5,825 bases of DNA from Candidatus Gastranaerophilales bacterium (GCA_947589525.1 CANQAW010000113.1:1-5825); one strand, 5' to 3'; shown: positions 1-5,226, numbered from the stretch's first letter. Made by a program: numbers and translations. Notes: generated from the letters alone by a model not told the origin.

Positions 1-1
1 T

Positions 2-511
2 GCAGATGAAATCATCTCTCGCTTGGCGGTTGACCAAATAGTTGAAGGTGAAGTTGTAAGAATAGCGGATTTTGGCGCTTTTGTTGATATCGAAGGGATT
101 GACGGACTTCTTCCCATATCCGAAATTTCTTGGGAAAGAATTAAACACCCGTCCGATGTTATACAATTGGGTCAAAAAATTGAAGTTAAAATTATTAAAA
201 TTGATGAAGATTTAAAGAGAATTTCTCTTTCTTTAAAAAGAATGGGAGCTAATCCTTGGGATGAAATAGTTGATAAATTTAAAGAAGGCGATGTAATTAA
301 AGGCACAATCAATAAAATTACCTCTTTTGGCGCATTTATTAACATATACCCCGGAGTTGAAGCTCTGCTTCCGTCGTCTGAAATTGCCGACGGTCAGGTA
401 AATCTAAATTCTATGTTTAATTTAGGGGATGAAATTGAAGTTTTAATCAAAAAGTTCACTCCTCAAGAACACAGAATAGGTTTATCCATGAAAGATATGC
501 AAAAAGATTAA
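2..511 (+). CDS. rpsA: S1-domain RNA-binding protein, probably 30S ribosomal protein S1 (3' part)
   Basis: The frame is already open at base 2 with no stop upstream, so this is the C-terminal 169 residues of a longer protein. The TTG at 23 lies inside the conserved inter-repeat linker and is not a convincing start. Two S1 (OB-fold) repeats are visible, at about visible residues 11-81 and 96-165. The first carries the family signatures DFGAFVDI, GLLPISEISW and HPSDV, ends in RISLSLK, and is followed by the NPW linker typical of ribosomal S1. The second is more divergent (SFGAFINI, RIGLSMK), as terminal S1 repeats often are. Known role: S1 binds mRNA on the 30S subunit and helps start translation on weakly structured or SD-poor leaders. 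That fits a genome where several genes here lack an SD. Another multi-S1 protein, for example an S1 fusion, cannot be excluded because the N-terminus is missing. Confidence 0.85.
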   Translation, partial: ADEIISRLAVDQIVEGEVVRIADFGAFVDIEGIDGLLPISEISWERIKHPSDVIQLGQKIEVKIIKIDEDLKRISLSLKRMGANPWDEIVDKFKEGDVIKGTINKITSFGAFINIYPGVEALLPSSEIADGQVNLNSMFNLGDEIEVLIKKFTPQEHRIGLSMKDMQKD

Positions 512-531
512 TTTCTCAGTTTTTGTATATT

Positions 532-562
532 AAAATGCCGAAGTTTATACTTCGGCATTTTT
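532..562. terminator. Bidirectional intrinsic terminator between S1 gene and acpS
   Basis: A perfect 13-bp stem (532-544 with 549-561) has a 4-nt loop. The core is ATGCCGAAG/CTTCGGCAT. An A-run on the left flank and a T-run on the right flank allow it to end transcription of the S1 gene (stop at 511) on the plus strand. It can also end acpS (stop at 573) on the minus strand. The arrangement fits two convergent genes sharing one terminator. Confidence 0.9.
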
Positions 563-572
563 ATTATTAATA

Positions 573-923
573 TTAATCAATAACAACAAATGCGATTGCT
601 TTATCTTTATCGTGAGACAAAGAAACTAATAATTTTTTGTTTTTTATCTCTTCAATCAAAATATTAATATATGGAGCACCGTTGTCAAAATTCAGTATTT
701 CTATTTTGTTGTACGGAACAATTTTGTCATATATATTGCTTAATGCTTTTACAACTGCTTCTTTGGCGCAAAATCTTGCGCAAAGATGAGATGCGGGATT
801 TTTATATTTGAAGCAGTAATCAAGCTCTTTTTTTGTAAAAACCCTGTTTAAAAAATGGGCATCTTTTTCAAGCGTTTTATCTTTAAATCTTGAAATATCT
901 TCTATATCGCAACCAATGTTCAT
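573..923 (-). CDS. acpS: Holo-[acyl-carrier-protein] synthase
   Basis: This 116-residue protein, normal length for AcpS, transfers 4'-phosphopantetheine from CoA to a serine of acyl carrier protein, activating ACP for fatty acid synthesis in the cytoplasm. The family signatures appear in order: an N-terminal GCDIEDISRF with Asp6 as the expected Mg2+ ligand, RVFTKKEL, then ARFCAKEAVVKAL with Glu55 as the second metal ligand. They are followed by a GAPYI turn near residue 82 and a C-terminal SLSHD segment near residue 101. I chose the ATG at 923 because it puts MNIGCDIE at the N-terminus as in the family. The frame stays open to a TTG at 968, but that would add 15 hydrophobic residues encoded by a terminator hairpin. 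No Shine-Dalgarno site precedes 923. The gene converges on the S1 gene. Confidence 0.93.
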   Translation of the reverse strand: MNIGCDIEDISRFKDKTLEKDAHFLNRVFTKKELDYCFKYKNPASHLCARFCAKEAVVKALSNIYDKIVPYNKIEILNFDNGAPYINILIEEIKNKKLLVSLSHDKDKAIAFVVID

Positions 924-939
924 TGTTTTATAATAACAT

Positions 940-967
940 AAAAAAATGACCTTTATTAAAAAGGTCA
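940..967 (-). terminator. Intrinsic terminator of the LuxR-type regulator gene, inside the acpS leader
   Basis: Read on the minus strand, an 8-bp perfect stem (TGACCTTT/AAAGGTCA, 960-967 with 947-954, 5-nt loop) is followed directly by seven Ts (946 down to 940). That is a textbook Rho-independent terminator. It lies 48 bp past the stop of the upstream regulator gene. Its T-run ends only 16 bp before the acpS start codon. Confidence 0.8.
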
Positions 968-1014
968 AATTTGAATAAATAGAGAGTAAAAAAGTAGAAA
1001 GTTTTTCGGTTATT

Positions 1015-1275
1015 TTATTTTTTGGTTTTTAATATTGCATTTTCCGCTTTTAATTCTTTTATTTTTTTCTTGTTTTTATTTAATAATTCGCTAAAAACCA
1101 GAATTACAAATTCAATTTTATTTTTTGCGTTGTACTTGTCAAAAATGTAGCGCATTCTGAGTGAAACCGTGGATTTTGAATAATTTAAGCGCTGTGCGGT
1201 TTCTTTTGTGGTGAGTCCTTCAAATATACACCTTATTATTTGTTTGCATTCAGTCGCAAGTTCTTTTTCTTTCAT
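1015..1275 (-). CDS. Small LuxR/GerE-type helix-turn-helix DNA-binding protein with coiled-coil tail
   Basis: An 86-residue protein. Residues about 6-58 match the GerE/LuxR DNA-binding fold. The segment GLTTKETAQRLNYSKSTV (20-37) is the helix-turn-helix, and RYIFDKYNAKNKIEFV (42-57) is the usual following helix. The last 25 or so residues are Lys/Glu-rich with leucines and isoleucines spaced like a short coiled coil (KKIKELKAENAIL), probably a dimerisation helix. There is no receiver, PAS or autoinducer-binding domain, so this is a stand-alone output domain whose signal is not visible. The ATG at 1275 is preceded by GGA six bases upstream, with AGGAG further away. The gene is divergent from an XRE-type regulator 118 bp away and ends in its own terminator. 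The target genes are unknown. Confidence 0.75.
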   Translation of the reverse strand: MKEKELATECKQIIRCIFEGLTTKETAQRLNYSKSTVSLRMRYIFDKYNAKNKIEFVILVFSELLNKNKKKIKELKAENAILKTKK

Positions 1276-1310
1276 AGCTGTTCCAAAAATACTCCTGTCA
1301 ATTATTGGTT

Positions 1311-1360
1311 TATTATGTTATAATATAATTGATAAATAAATAGTAAACTATAAATTTATA
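1311..1360. promoter_or_regulatory. Cluster of palindromes between divergent regulators (candidate operators)
   Basis: Three perfect inverted repeats lie in 50 bp: TATTAT-GTT-ATAATA (1311-1325), ATAGT-AA-ACTAT (1340-1351) and TATAAATTTATA (1349-1360). The second covers the candidate minus-strand -10. The first covers a TATAAT (1319-1324) that could be the -10 of the plus-strand XRE gene, with a weak -35 CTGTCA at 1295-1300 and 18-bp spacing. Dimeric HTH proteins bind such sites, so autoregulation or cross-regulation is plausible. In DNA this AT-rich, short palindromes also arise by chance. Confidence 0.3.
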
Positions 1361-1368
1361 AAAGTCAA
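1340..1368 (-). promoter_or_regulatory. Candidate sigma70-type promoter for the LuxR-type gene
   Basis: On the minus strand, TTGACT (1363-1368, 5 of 6 to the -35 consensus) is separated by exactly 17 bp from TACTAT (1340-1345, 4 of 6 to the -10 consensus). Transcription would start near 1333, giving a leader of about 58 nt. The -10 lies inside the perfect inverted repeat ATAGT-AA-ACTAT (1340-1351), which could let a bound regulator block it. The call rests on motif reading alone. Confidence 0.45.
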
Positions 1369-1393
1369 CAATTAATTTATATGGAGTAAAAAA

Positions 1394-1690
1394 ATGAAAG
1401 AAATCGGAGCAAGAATAAAAAAGATAAGAAAAATACTTAAGAAGTCTCAAGAGGACTTGGCAAACGATTTAGGCATAACCAAACAAGCAGTTTCAAACAT
1501 AGAAAATTCAAAAAGTCTGCCTAGTATTCAGTTATTGAGTAAATTATTACTTGACTATAACATTAATTTAAATTATATTATTGCCGGAATAGGTTCTTGC
1601 GTGCTTAAAGACAGCGACAGTTTTTCTGAATTGAAAGCCAGCTTGATGAAAGAGGTCGAAGAATTTCTTGATATGAAAGGGATAAAGTAA
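1394..1690 (+). CDS. Small XRE/Cro-type helix-turn-helix transcriptional regulator
   Basis: A 98-residue protein. Residues about 7-63 form a canonical five-helix XRE/Cro domain: RIKKIRKILKKSQEDLA, then the turn and recognition helix LGITKQAVSNIENSKSLPS (26-44), then LLSKLLLDYNINLNYIIAG. The tail (about 65-98) has no recognised domain and is probably helical (ELKASLMKEVEEFLDM), a possible dimerisation segment. GGAG sits seven bases before the ATG, a good SD that fixes the start. Proteins of this size and fold are commonly repressors of nearby genes. The obvious candidates are its own promoter, the divergent LuxR-type gene, and less surely the downstream panD. There is no phage or toxin partner next to it, so a prophage or antitoxin role is not supported here. 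Confidence 0.85.
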   Translation: MKEIGARIKKIRKILKKSQEDLANDLGITKQAVSNIENSKSLPSIQLLSKLLLDYNINLNYIIAGIGSCVLKDSDSFSELKASLMKEVEEFLDMKGIK

Positions 1691-1692
1691 AA

Positions 1693-1710
1693 TATACAAC
1701 AAAATGTATA
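1693..1710. promoter_or_regulatory. Inverted repeat just after the XRE gene (possible operator)
   Basis: TATACA-N6-TGTATA is a perfect 6+6 inverted repeat of 18 bp starting three bases after the stop codon of the XRE gene. Its size and symmetry resemble operators of Cro/XRE dimers. A chance origin in AT-rich DNA, or a weak hairpin in the 3' end of the mRNA, is equally possible. Confidence 0.25.
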
Positions 1711-1717
1711 GTATATG

Positions 1718-1776
1718 TAACAATTTAGTAATAAAATTGCACAAGTATTGTTTTATGTGCGATAATTAAATTGTTA
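1718..1776 (+). other. Possible structured RNA element upstream of panD
   Basis: A long two-stem fold can be drawn. The outer stem pairs 1718-1729 with 1765-1776: ten perfect pairs, TAACAATTTA/TAAATTGTTA, then one G-U and one A-U pair. An asymmetric internal loop follows. The inner stem pairs 1736-1743 with 1756-1763 around GCACA/TGTGC (one G-U) and closes a 12-nt loop. An intrinsic terminator follows 27 bases later. The element could be a 3' UTR structure of the XRE mRNA, the body of a small RNA, or a leader element for panD. The outer stem is almost all A-U, so stability is modest and chance pairing is possible. I recognise no known riboswitch class. Confidence 0.3.
1737..1766 (+). promoter_or_regulatory. 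Candidate extended -10 promoter
   Basis: TGC-GATAAT (1758-1766) matches an extended -10 (TGn plus 5 of 6 to TATAAT). A poor -35 TTGCAC lies 18 bp upstream (1737-1742). Transcription would start near 1773 and reach the terminator at 1804-1830 after about 58 nt, or continue into panD. This reading competes with the folded-RNA reading of the same bases. Confidence 0.3.
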
Positions 1777-1796
1777 ATAGTCTAACCATTCCTTTC

Positions 1797-1825
1797 TTGA
1801 CTTATGCGGTTTCATACCGCATTAT
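1797..1825 (+). promoter_or_regulatory. Candidate panD promoter overlapping the terminator
   Basis: TTGACT (1797-1802, 5 of 6) is followed after exactly 17 bp by CATTAT (1820-1825, 4 of 6). The terminator hairpin fills the spacer. Transcription would begin near 1832 and give panD a leader of about 50 nt that escapes the terminator. Confidence 0.35.
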
Positions 1826-1830
1826 TTTTT
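1804..1830 (+). terminator. Intrinsic terminator between the XRE gene and panD
   Basis: The 7-bp perfect stem ATGCGGT/ACCGCAT (1804-1810 with 1816-1822, 5-nt loop) is followed by TAT6, a T-run ending at 1830. It lies 114 bp past the XRE stop and 50 bp before panD. It could end the XRE transcript, end a short RNA started in the gap, or act as an attenuator in a panD leader. Confidence 0.75.
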
Positions 1831-1880
1831 CTTATTTTTAAAATTGCCGTATTTTTTTTTAGTGATAAAATTAGTTTGTT

Positions 1881-2237
1881 ATGATGAAAGAGTTTTTATA
1901 CGCAAAAATACACAGAGCAACGGTTACACAAGCAAATCTTGATTATGTCGGGTCAATTACAATTGACAAAGCATTATTGGATGAAGTTGATATTTCCGCA
2001 AATCAAAAAGTGGAAATTTTGGATATTAATAACGGTAACAGGTTTTCAACTTATGTAATAGAAGGAAAAGCAAACTCCGGAATAATTTGCCTTAACGGCG
2101 CTGCCGCAAGGCAAGTACAGGTTAAAGACAAGATAATTATTGTTGCTTATGCTCTTTTAAACGAACAGGAGCAAAAAACTTTCAAGGCGAAAATTGCTCA
2201 TGTTGATGAACAAAACAGGCTTATTAAAAACATTTAA
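1881..2237 (+). CDS. panD: Aspartate 1-decarboxylase proenzyme (pyruvoyl-dependent)
   Basis: PanD converts L-aspartate to beta-alanine for pantothenate and hence CoA synthesis, in the cytoplasm as a tetramer. The 118-residue proenzyme contains the self-cleavage site Gly24-Ser25 (in DYVGSITID). Ser25 becomes the N-terminal pyruvoyl group of the alpha chain. Other family residues fall at the E. coli positions when counted from the ATG at 1881: Lys9 and His11 (AKIHR), Arg54 and Tyr58 (RFSTY), and Asn72 (NGAAAR). That numbering favours 1881 over the adjacent ATG at 1884, though the two cannot be separated by an SD because none is visible. The protein is a little shorter than the E. coli enzyme (126 aa) at the C-terminus, with the catalytic core complete. 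Its stop codon overlaps that of the convergent ilvN. Confidence 0.96.
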   Translation: MMKEFLYAKIHRATVTQANLDYVGSITIDKALLDEVDISANQKVEILDINNGNRFSTYVIEGKANSGIICLNGAAARQVQVKDKIIIVAYALLNEQEQKTFKAKIAHVDEQNRLIKNI

Positions 2238-2749
2238 TTTTGATTAGTTTTTTTAAAATTTGAAAATTGATTATTTTTGGTTATTGCAATTTTACCCGAT
2301 CTTACAAATTCTTTTATTCCGTATTGCCGAACAAGCTCGGTAAATGTTTGTACGTCTTTTTGAGTGCCGTCAATTTTAACGGTGTATACTTTATCCGATA
2401 CATCCATTATCTTTGCATTTGCCTGTGCAATTATGTTTAAAAATTCGGCTCTGTTTGTATCACTGACCGCTACTTTTATAAGACCGATTTCATACTCTAT
2501 TGCTTCACCCACCGATATATTTGCTACTTTGATGACGGGAATAAGCCTGTTTAACTGTTTGCAAATTTGCTCGATAACATCATCATCGCCTGCGGTTACA
2601 ATTGTAACTCTCGAATAAATATTATCCAAAGCGGGGGCAGCCGTTAAACTTTCAATATTGTATCCGCGTCCCGAAAATAAATCCACAATTCTCGATAAAA
2701 CGCCGACTTCATTTGTAACCAGAACAGATATTGTATGATTAACAGTCAT
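2234..2749 (-). CDS. ilvN: Acetohydroxyacid (acetolactate) synthase small regulatory subunit
   Basis: This is the regulatory subunit that activates IlvB and confers feedback inhibition by valine. The 171-residue protein has an N-terminal ACT domain (about 5-80; ISVLVTNEVGVLSRI, then FSGRGYNIESLT) and a C-terminal ALS small-subunit domain (about 85-158; IGLIKVAV to the RSGKIAI end motif). Asn13, Gly16 and Asn31 align with E. coli IlvH Asn11, Gly14 and Asn29, positions tied to valine binding, so feedback control is probably intact. The last dozen residues are a polar tail. The ATG at 2749 directly abuts the ilvB stop (TAAATG), with AGGAGG five bases upstream inside the last ilvB codons, which points to translational coupling. 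The symbol ilvH would serve equally; the isozyme type cannot be decided. Confidence 0.95.
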   Translation of the reverse strand: MTVNHTISVLVTNEVGVLSRIVDLFSGRGYNIESLTAAPALDNIYSRVTIVTAGDDDVIEQICKQLNRLIPVIKVANISVGEAIEYEIGLIKVAVSDTNRAEFLNIIAQANAKIMDVSDKVYTVKIDGTQKDVQTFTELVRQYGIKEFVRSGKIAITKNNQFSNFKKTNQN

Positions 2750-4459
2750 TTAACCCTCCTCGCGAGATAATAATACTTTGTCTATGGGCTCGCCCGCCAA
2801 TACCCATGGGTAAACCATCTCAAAGCTATCGCAGATAAAATCTATCAAAACGGGCCCATCAAACTCAATTGCTTGTTTCAGTGCGGGTATAATTTGCTCT
2901 TCTTTTTGGACTCTGATACCCAAAGCACCGTAGCTTTCTGCAAGGGTTACAAAGTCAGGTGAGGATATTTTTGTTTGAGAATAATGTTTATTGTATATTT
3001 TTTCCTGCCATTGGCGAACCATACCAAGATATCCGTTATTTATAATGCAGTTTATAACTTTAAATTTATAATCTATACAGGTCATAAGCTCTTGAATATT
3101 CATTTGAATAGAGCCGTCACCTGCAATGTTTATAACATATTTACCCTTTTCCGCTACGCAAGCACCCATTGATGCGGGAAAACCAAAGCCCATAGTTCCC
3201 AATCCGCCGGAAGTAATAAGCTTTCTGGGTTTATTAAACTTAAAATTCTGTGCGCACCACATTTGATGTTGTCCGACTTCCGTTGTAATTATCGGCTCGT
3301 CTTTTTTTGTATATTCGTATATTGTTGTTAATACCGTAATAGCGCTTAATTTGCCGGAATTTTTTTGTATAACCGCAGTTTTTTTCTTCCATTGAGAAAT
3401 TTCGGCAAACCATTTATCTTTAAGTTCGGTGTTTATTTTATGATGAGATTTTGCCAATTCCTGAAGCATTGCGGATAATACATTCTTTACATCCCCGACT
3501 ATGGGTATTGATGCTTTAACATTTTTGGAAATTGAACAGGGGTCAATATCAATATGTATAACTTGCGCATCTCTTGCGAAGTGTTTTAAACTTCCCGTAA
3601 TTCTGTCGGAAAATCTTGTGCCTATTGCAAAAATAACATCGGCATTTGAAACTGCCAGATTTGCACAATATTTACCATGCATACCCATCATTCCGAGACT
3701 TGTCTCCAAATCATCAGGGTAAGTTCCCGAACCCATAAGAGTGTGTACAACGGGTATATGAAGCTTAACAGCGAGTTCTTTAAGCTCTTTATGAGCGTTT
3801 GAAGCAACAACACCGCCCCCCGATATTATAACGGGGCGTTTTGATTCAAAAAGAGTATTAAGCGCTTTTTGAATTTGAAGAGGGTGTCCTTTATAGTTTG
3901 GATTATAACCCGCAAGCTTAACATTTTTGGGATAGTTGAATTCGTATTTTGCGTTAAAAATATCAACGGGAATATCAACCACCACAGGTCCTTTTTTGCC
4001 TGTCGAAGCAATATAAAATGCTTCTTTTATAATTCTTGCCAAGTCTTTTACGTCTTTAACAAGATAATTATGCTTACAGCAAGAACGGGTAATTCCCACT
4101 ATATCAGCTTCTTGAAAAGCATCGCCTCCGATTAATTTGGAGTTTACCTGACCCGTGATTAAAACTAAGGGAGTGCCGTCGTAATATGCGTTAGCAAGCC
4201 CCGTTATGGTATTACAAGCCCCAGGGCCCGAAGTTACAACGGCGACACCCGCACAGCCCGTTGCTCTTGCATACCCTTCGGCAGCATGCACCGCTGCCTG
4301 TTCGTGACGTACTAAATAATGCTTAATATCATTTTGCAGGTACAGTGCATCATAAAGCGGAAGAACGACTCCGCCGGGATATCCGAAAATTTCTTTAACT
4401 CCCTCTTTGACTAAAGATTTTAATAAAATCTCTGCACCTGAATACATTATCTTGTTCAT
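2750..4459 (-). CDS. ilvB: Acetohydroxyacid (acetolactate) synthase large catalytic subunit
   Basis: A 569-residue ThDP- and FAD-dependent enzyme. It condenses two pyruvates to 2-acetolactate, or pyruvate with 2-oxobutyrate to 2-aceto-2-hydroxybutyrate: the first common step of valine, leucine and isoleucine synthesis. Visible landmarks: IFGYPGG (24-30); catalytic Glu53 in LVRHEQAAVHAAEGYARATG; TSGPG; the FAD-domain segment IGTRFSDRITG in the middle domain; TSGGLGTMGFGFPA; and the ThDP/Mg motif starting GDGS (447-450) and ending NN (474-475). All three domains are present with no break. The ATG at 4459 has only a poor SD-like GCGAG. The in-frame ATG at 4447 (MYSGAEIL) matches the usual family N-terminus equally well, so the first four residues are uncertain. 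It is co-transcribed with ilvN and divergent from ruvA. Confidence 0.96.
   Translation of the reverse strand: MNKIMYSGAEILLKSLVKEGVKEIFGYPGGVVLPLYDALYLQNDIKHYLVRHEQAAVHAAEGYARATGCAGVAVVTSGPGACNTITGLANAYYDGTPLVLITGQVNSKLIGGDAFQEADIVGITRSCCKHNYLVKDVKDLARIIKEAFYIASTGKKGPVVVDIPVDIFNAKYEFNYPKNVKLAGYNPNYKGHPLQIQKALNTLFESKRPVIISGGGVVASNAHKELKELAVKLHIPVVHTLMGSGTYPDDLETSLGMMGMHGKYCANLAVSNADVIFAIGTRFSDRITGSLKHFARDAQVIHIDIDPCSISKNVKASIPIVGDVKNVLSAMLQELAKSHHKINTELKDKWFAEISQWKKKTAVIQKNSGKLSAITVLTTIYEYTKKDEPIITTEVGQHQMWCAQNFKFNKPRKLITSGGLGTMGFGFPASMGACVAEKGKYVINIAGDGSIQMNIQELMTCIDYKFKVINCIINNGYLGMVRQWQEKIYNKHYSQTKISSPDFVTLAESYGALGIRVQKEEQIIPALKQAIEFDGPVLIDFICDSFEMVYPWVLAGEPIDKVLLSREEG
2755..2760 (-). promoter_or_regulatory. 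Strong Shine-Dalgarno of ilvN inside the ilvB 3' end
   Basis: AGGAGG on the minus strand lies five bases before the ilvN ATG and forms part of the last sense codons of ilvB (Arg-Glu-Glu-Gly). It is the strongest SD in the window. It fixes the ilvN start and should give near-stoichiometric synthesis of the two subunits. Confidence 0.85.
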
Positions 4460-4514
4460 ACGTTTCTCGCTTGTTTAAATATCAGTGCTTATATTATATC
4501 AACAAAAAAGGCAA

Positions 4515-4542
4515 ATTATAATTTTGTAAAAATATATGACAA
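4515..4542 (-). promoter_or_regulatory. Candidate sigma70-type promoter of ilvBN
   Basis: On the minus strand, TTGTCA (4537-4542, 5 of 6) is followed after 16 bp by a perfect TATAAT (4515-4520). Transcription would start near 4508 and give a leader of about 49 nt. The -10 sits in the 12-bp palindrome AAATTATAATTT (4513-4524). A second TATAAT at 4493-4498 lacks a good -35. I see no leader peptide or attenuator hairpin before ilvB. Confidence 0.55.
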
Positions 4543-4567
4543 ATTATCCTGCTAAATCTTTTTTGTT

Positions 4568-4573
4568 TATAAT
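4568..4573 (+). promoter_or_regulatory. Candidate -10 element of ruvA
   Basis: A perfect TATAAT lies 19 bases before the ruvA ATG, without a recognisable -35 at the usual distance. Another plus-strand TATAAT at 4517-4522 is part of the shared palindrome and also lacks a -35. Either could serve; the choice cannot be made by reading. Confidence 0.3.
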
Positions 4574-4592
4574 TAAAATTGGAGTTTTAATA

Positions 4593-5204
4593 ATGTTCGA
4601 TTTTGTAAAAGGCATTTTAGTTGATAAAAATTATCCTTATTGTACTGTTGAGAATTCAGGCATGGGGTATAGATTTTTGGTCTGCTCAAGGGTTCTGTCT
4701 CAAATCGGCGAAATTAATTCCGAAGTTAAAATATACTCAAGATTAATTCATAAAGAAGATTCAATGTTTTTGTGCGGATTTAAAACCAAGCAGGAAAGAA
4801 TTATCTTTGATATATTAACAAACGTTTCAGGTGTCGGGGTAAAAGTTGCTTTTGCTCTTTTTGATGAATTTGAGATTAATGAACTTATTGAAGCTGTTTT
4901 AAACGAGGATTATAAACAAATTTCAAGGGCAAAAGGCGTCGGTTCCAAAATGGCGCAAAAAATAGTTCTTGAGATAAAAGATAAACTTACAAAAATTGAA
5001 TTATCCTCAGAAATTTTGGTTTCTAAAATTGACCAAACCAAAATTTCCGCCGAAACAATAAAACAAACAACAACAATTTTGCAATCGCTGGGATATAATC
5101 CTAACGAATATAATTTAATATTGGAAAAAGCCGTTAAGACTCTTGAAAAAGACGATTCGCAAGAACTTTTAAAGGAAACTCTCAAAATGCTTTCTTTGAC
5201 TTAA
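4593..5204 (+). CDS. ruvA: Holliday junction branch migration complex subunit RuvA
   Basis: RuvA binds four-way DNA junctions as a tetramer and loads the RuvB motor for branch migration during recombination repair. From the ATG at 4593 it has 203 residues, the same length as E. coli RuvA. The three domains are visible. There is an N-terminal OB fold (about 1-64; MFDFVKGILV start). A middle domain has two helix-hairpin-helix motifs, NVSGVGVKVAFALF (77-90) and AKGVGSKMAQKIVLEIKDKL (113-132). A linker leads to the C-terminal RuvB-contacting domain (about 154-203; ILQSLGYNPNE). GGAG eight bases before 4593 decides the start. An upstream in-frame ATG at 4536 would add 19 unconserved residues and overlaps the promoter region. 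Neither ruvB nor ruvC is adjacent. glgA follows after 22 bp. Confidence 0.95.
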   Translation: MFDFVKGILVDKNYPYCTVENSGMGYRFLVCSRVLSQIGEINSEVKIYSRLIHKEDSMFLCGFKTKQERIIFDILTNVSGVGVKVAFALFDEFEINELIEAVLNEDYKQISRAKGVGSKMAQKIVLEIKDKLTKIELSSEILVSKIDQTKISAETIKQTTTILQSLGYNPNEYNLILEKAVKTLEKDDSQELLKETLKMLSLT

Positions 5205-5214
5205 AAATTAATAT

Positions 5215-5219
5215 AAGGA
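5215..5219 (+). promoter_or_regulatory. Shine-Dalgarno of glgA
   Basis: AAGGA lies seven bases before the ATG at 5227, in the 22-bp gap after ruvA. No promoter or terminator is visible in this gap, which supports co-transcription with ruvA. Confidence 0.7.
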
Positions 5220-5226
5220 TAGAATT

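Noticed and set aside
23..25. TTG as the true start of the S1 gene
   Set aside because: The frame is open to the left edge, and the residues before it fit the S1 inter-repeat linker. The gene is truncated by the window.
924..968. N-terminal extension of AcpS to a TTG at 968
   Set aside because: The extra 15 residues are hydrophobic, unlike the family, and are encoded by a terminator hairpin with its T-run. The ATG at 923 matches the AcpS N-terminus.
1394..1690. XRE protein as an antitoxin or prophage repressor
   Set aside because: No toxin-like, integrase or phage gene lies beside it. The neighbours are housekeeping genes and a LuxR-type regulator.
2364..2618. Plus-strand open frame opposite ilvN
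   Set aside because: It lies wholly antisense to a strongly conserved gene, has no SD and no recognisable domain.
2975..4135. Several open frames inside ilvB on both strands
   Set aside because: All are shadows of a complete acetohydroxyacid synthase reading frame and resemble no family.
4460..4508. Leader peptide or attenuator for ilvBN
   Set aside because: No short ORF rich in Ile, Leu or Val and no terminator hairpin is visible in the roughly 49-nt candidate leader.
4536..4592. Longer RuvA starting at the ATG at 4536
   Set aside because: The ATG at 4593 has a good SD, gives the family-typical 203 residues, and begins with the conserved N-terminal strand. The extension overlaps the ilvB promoter.
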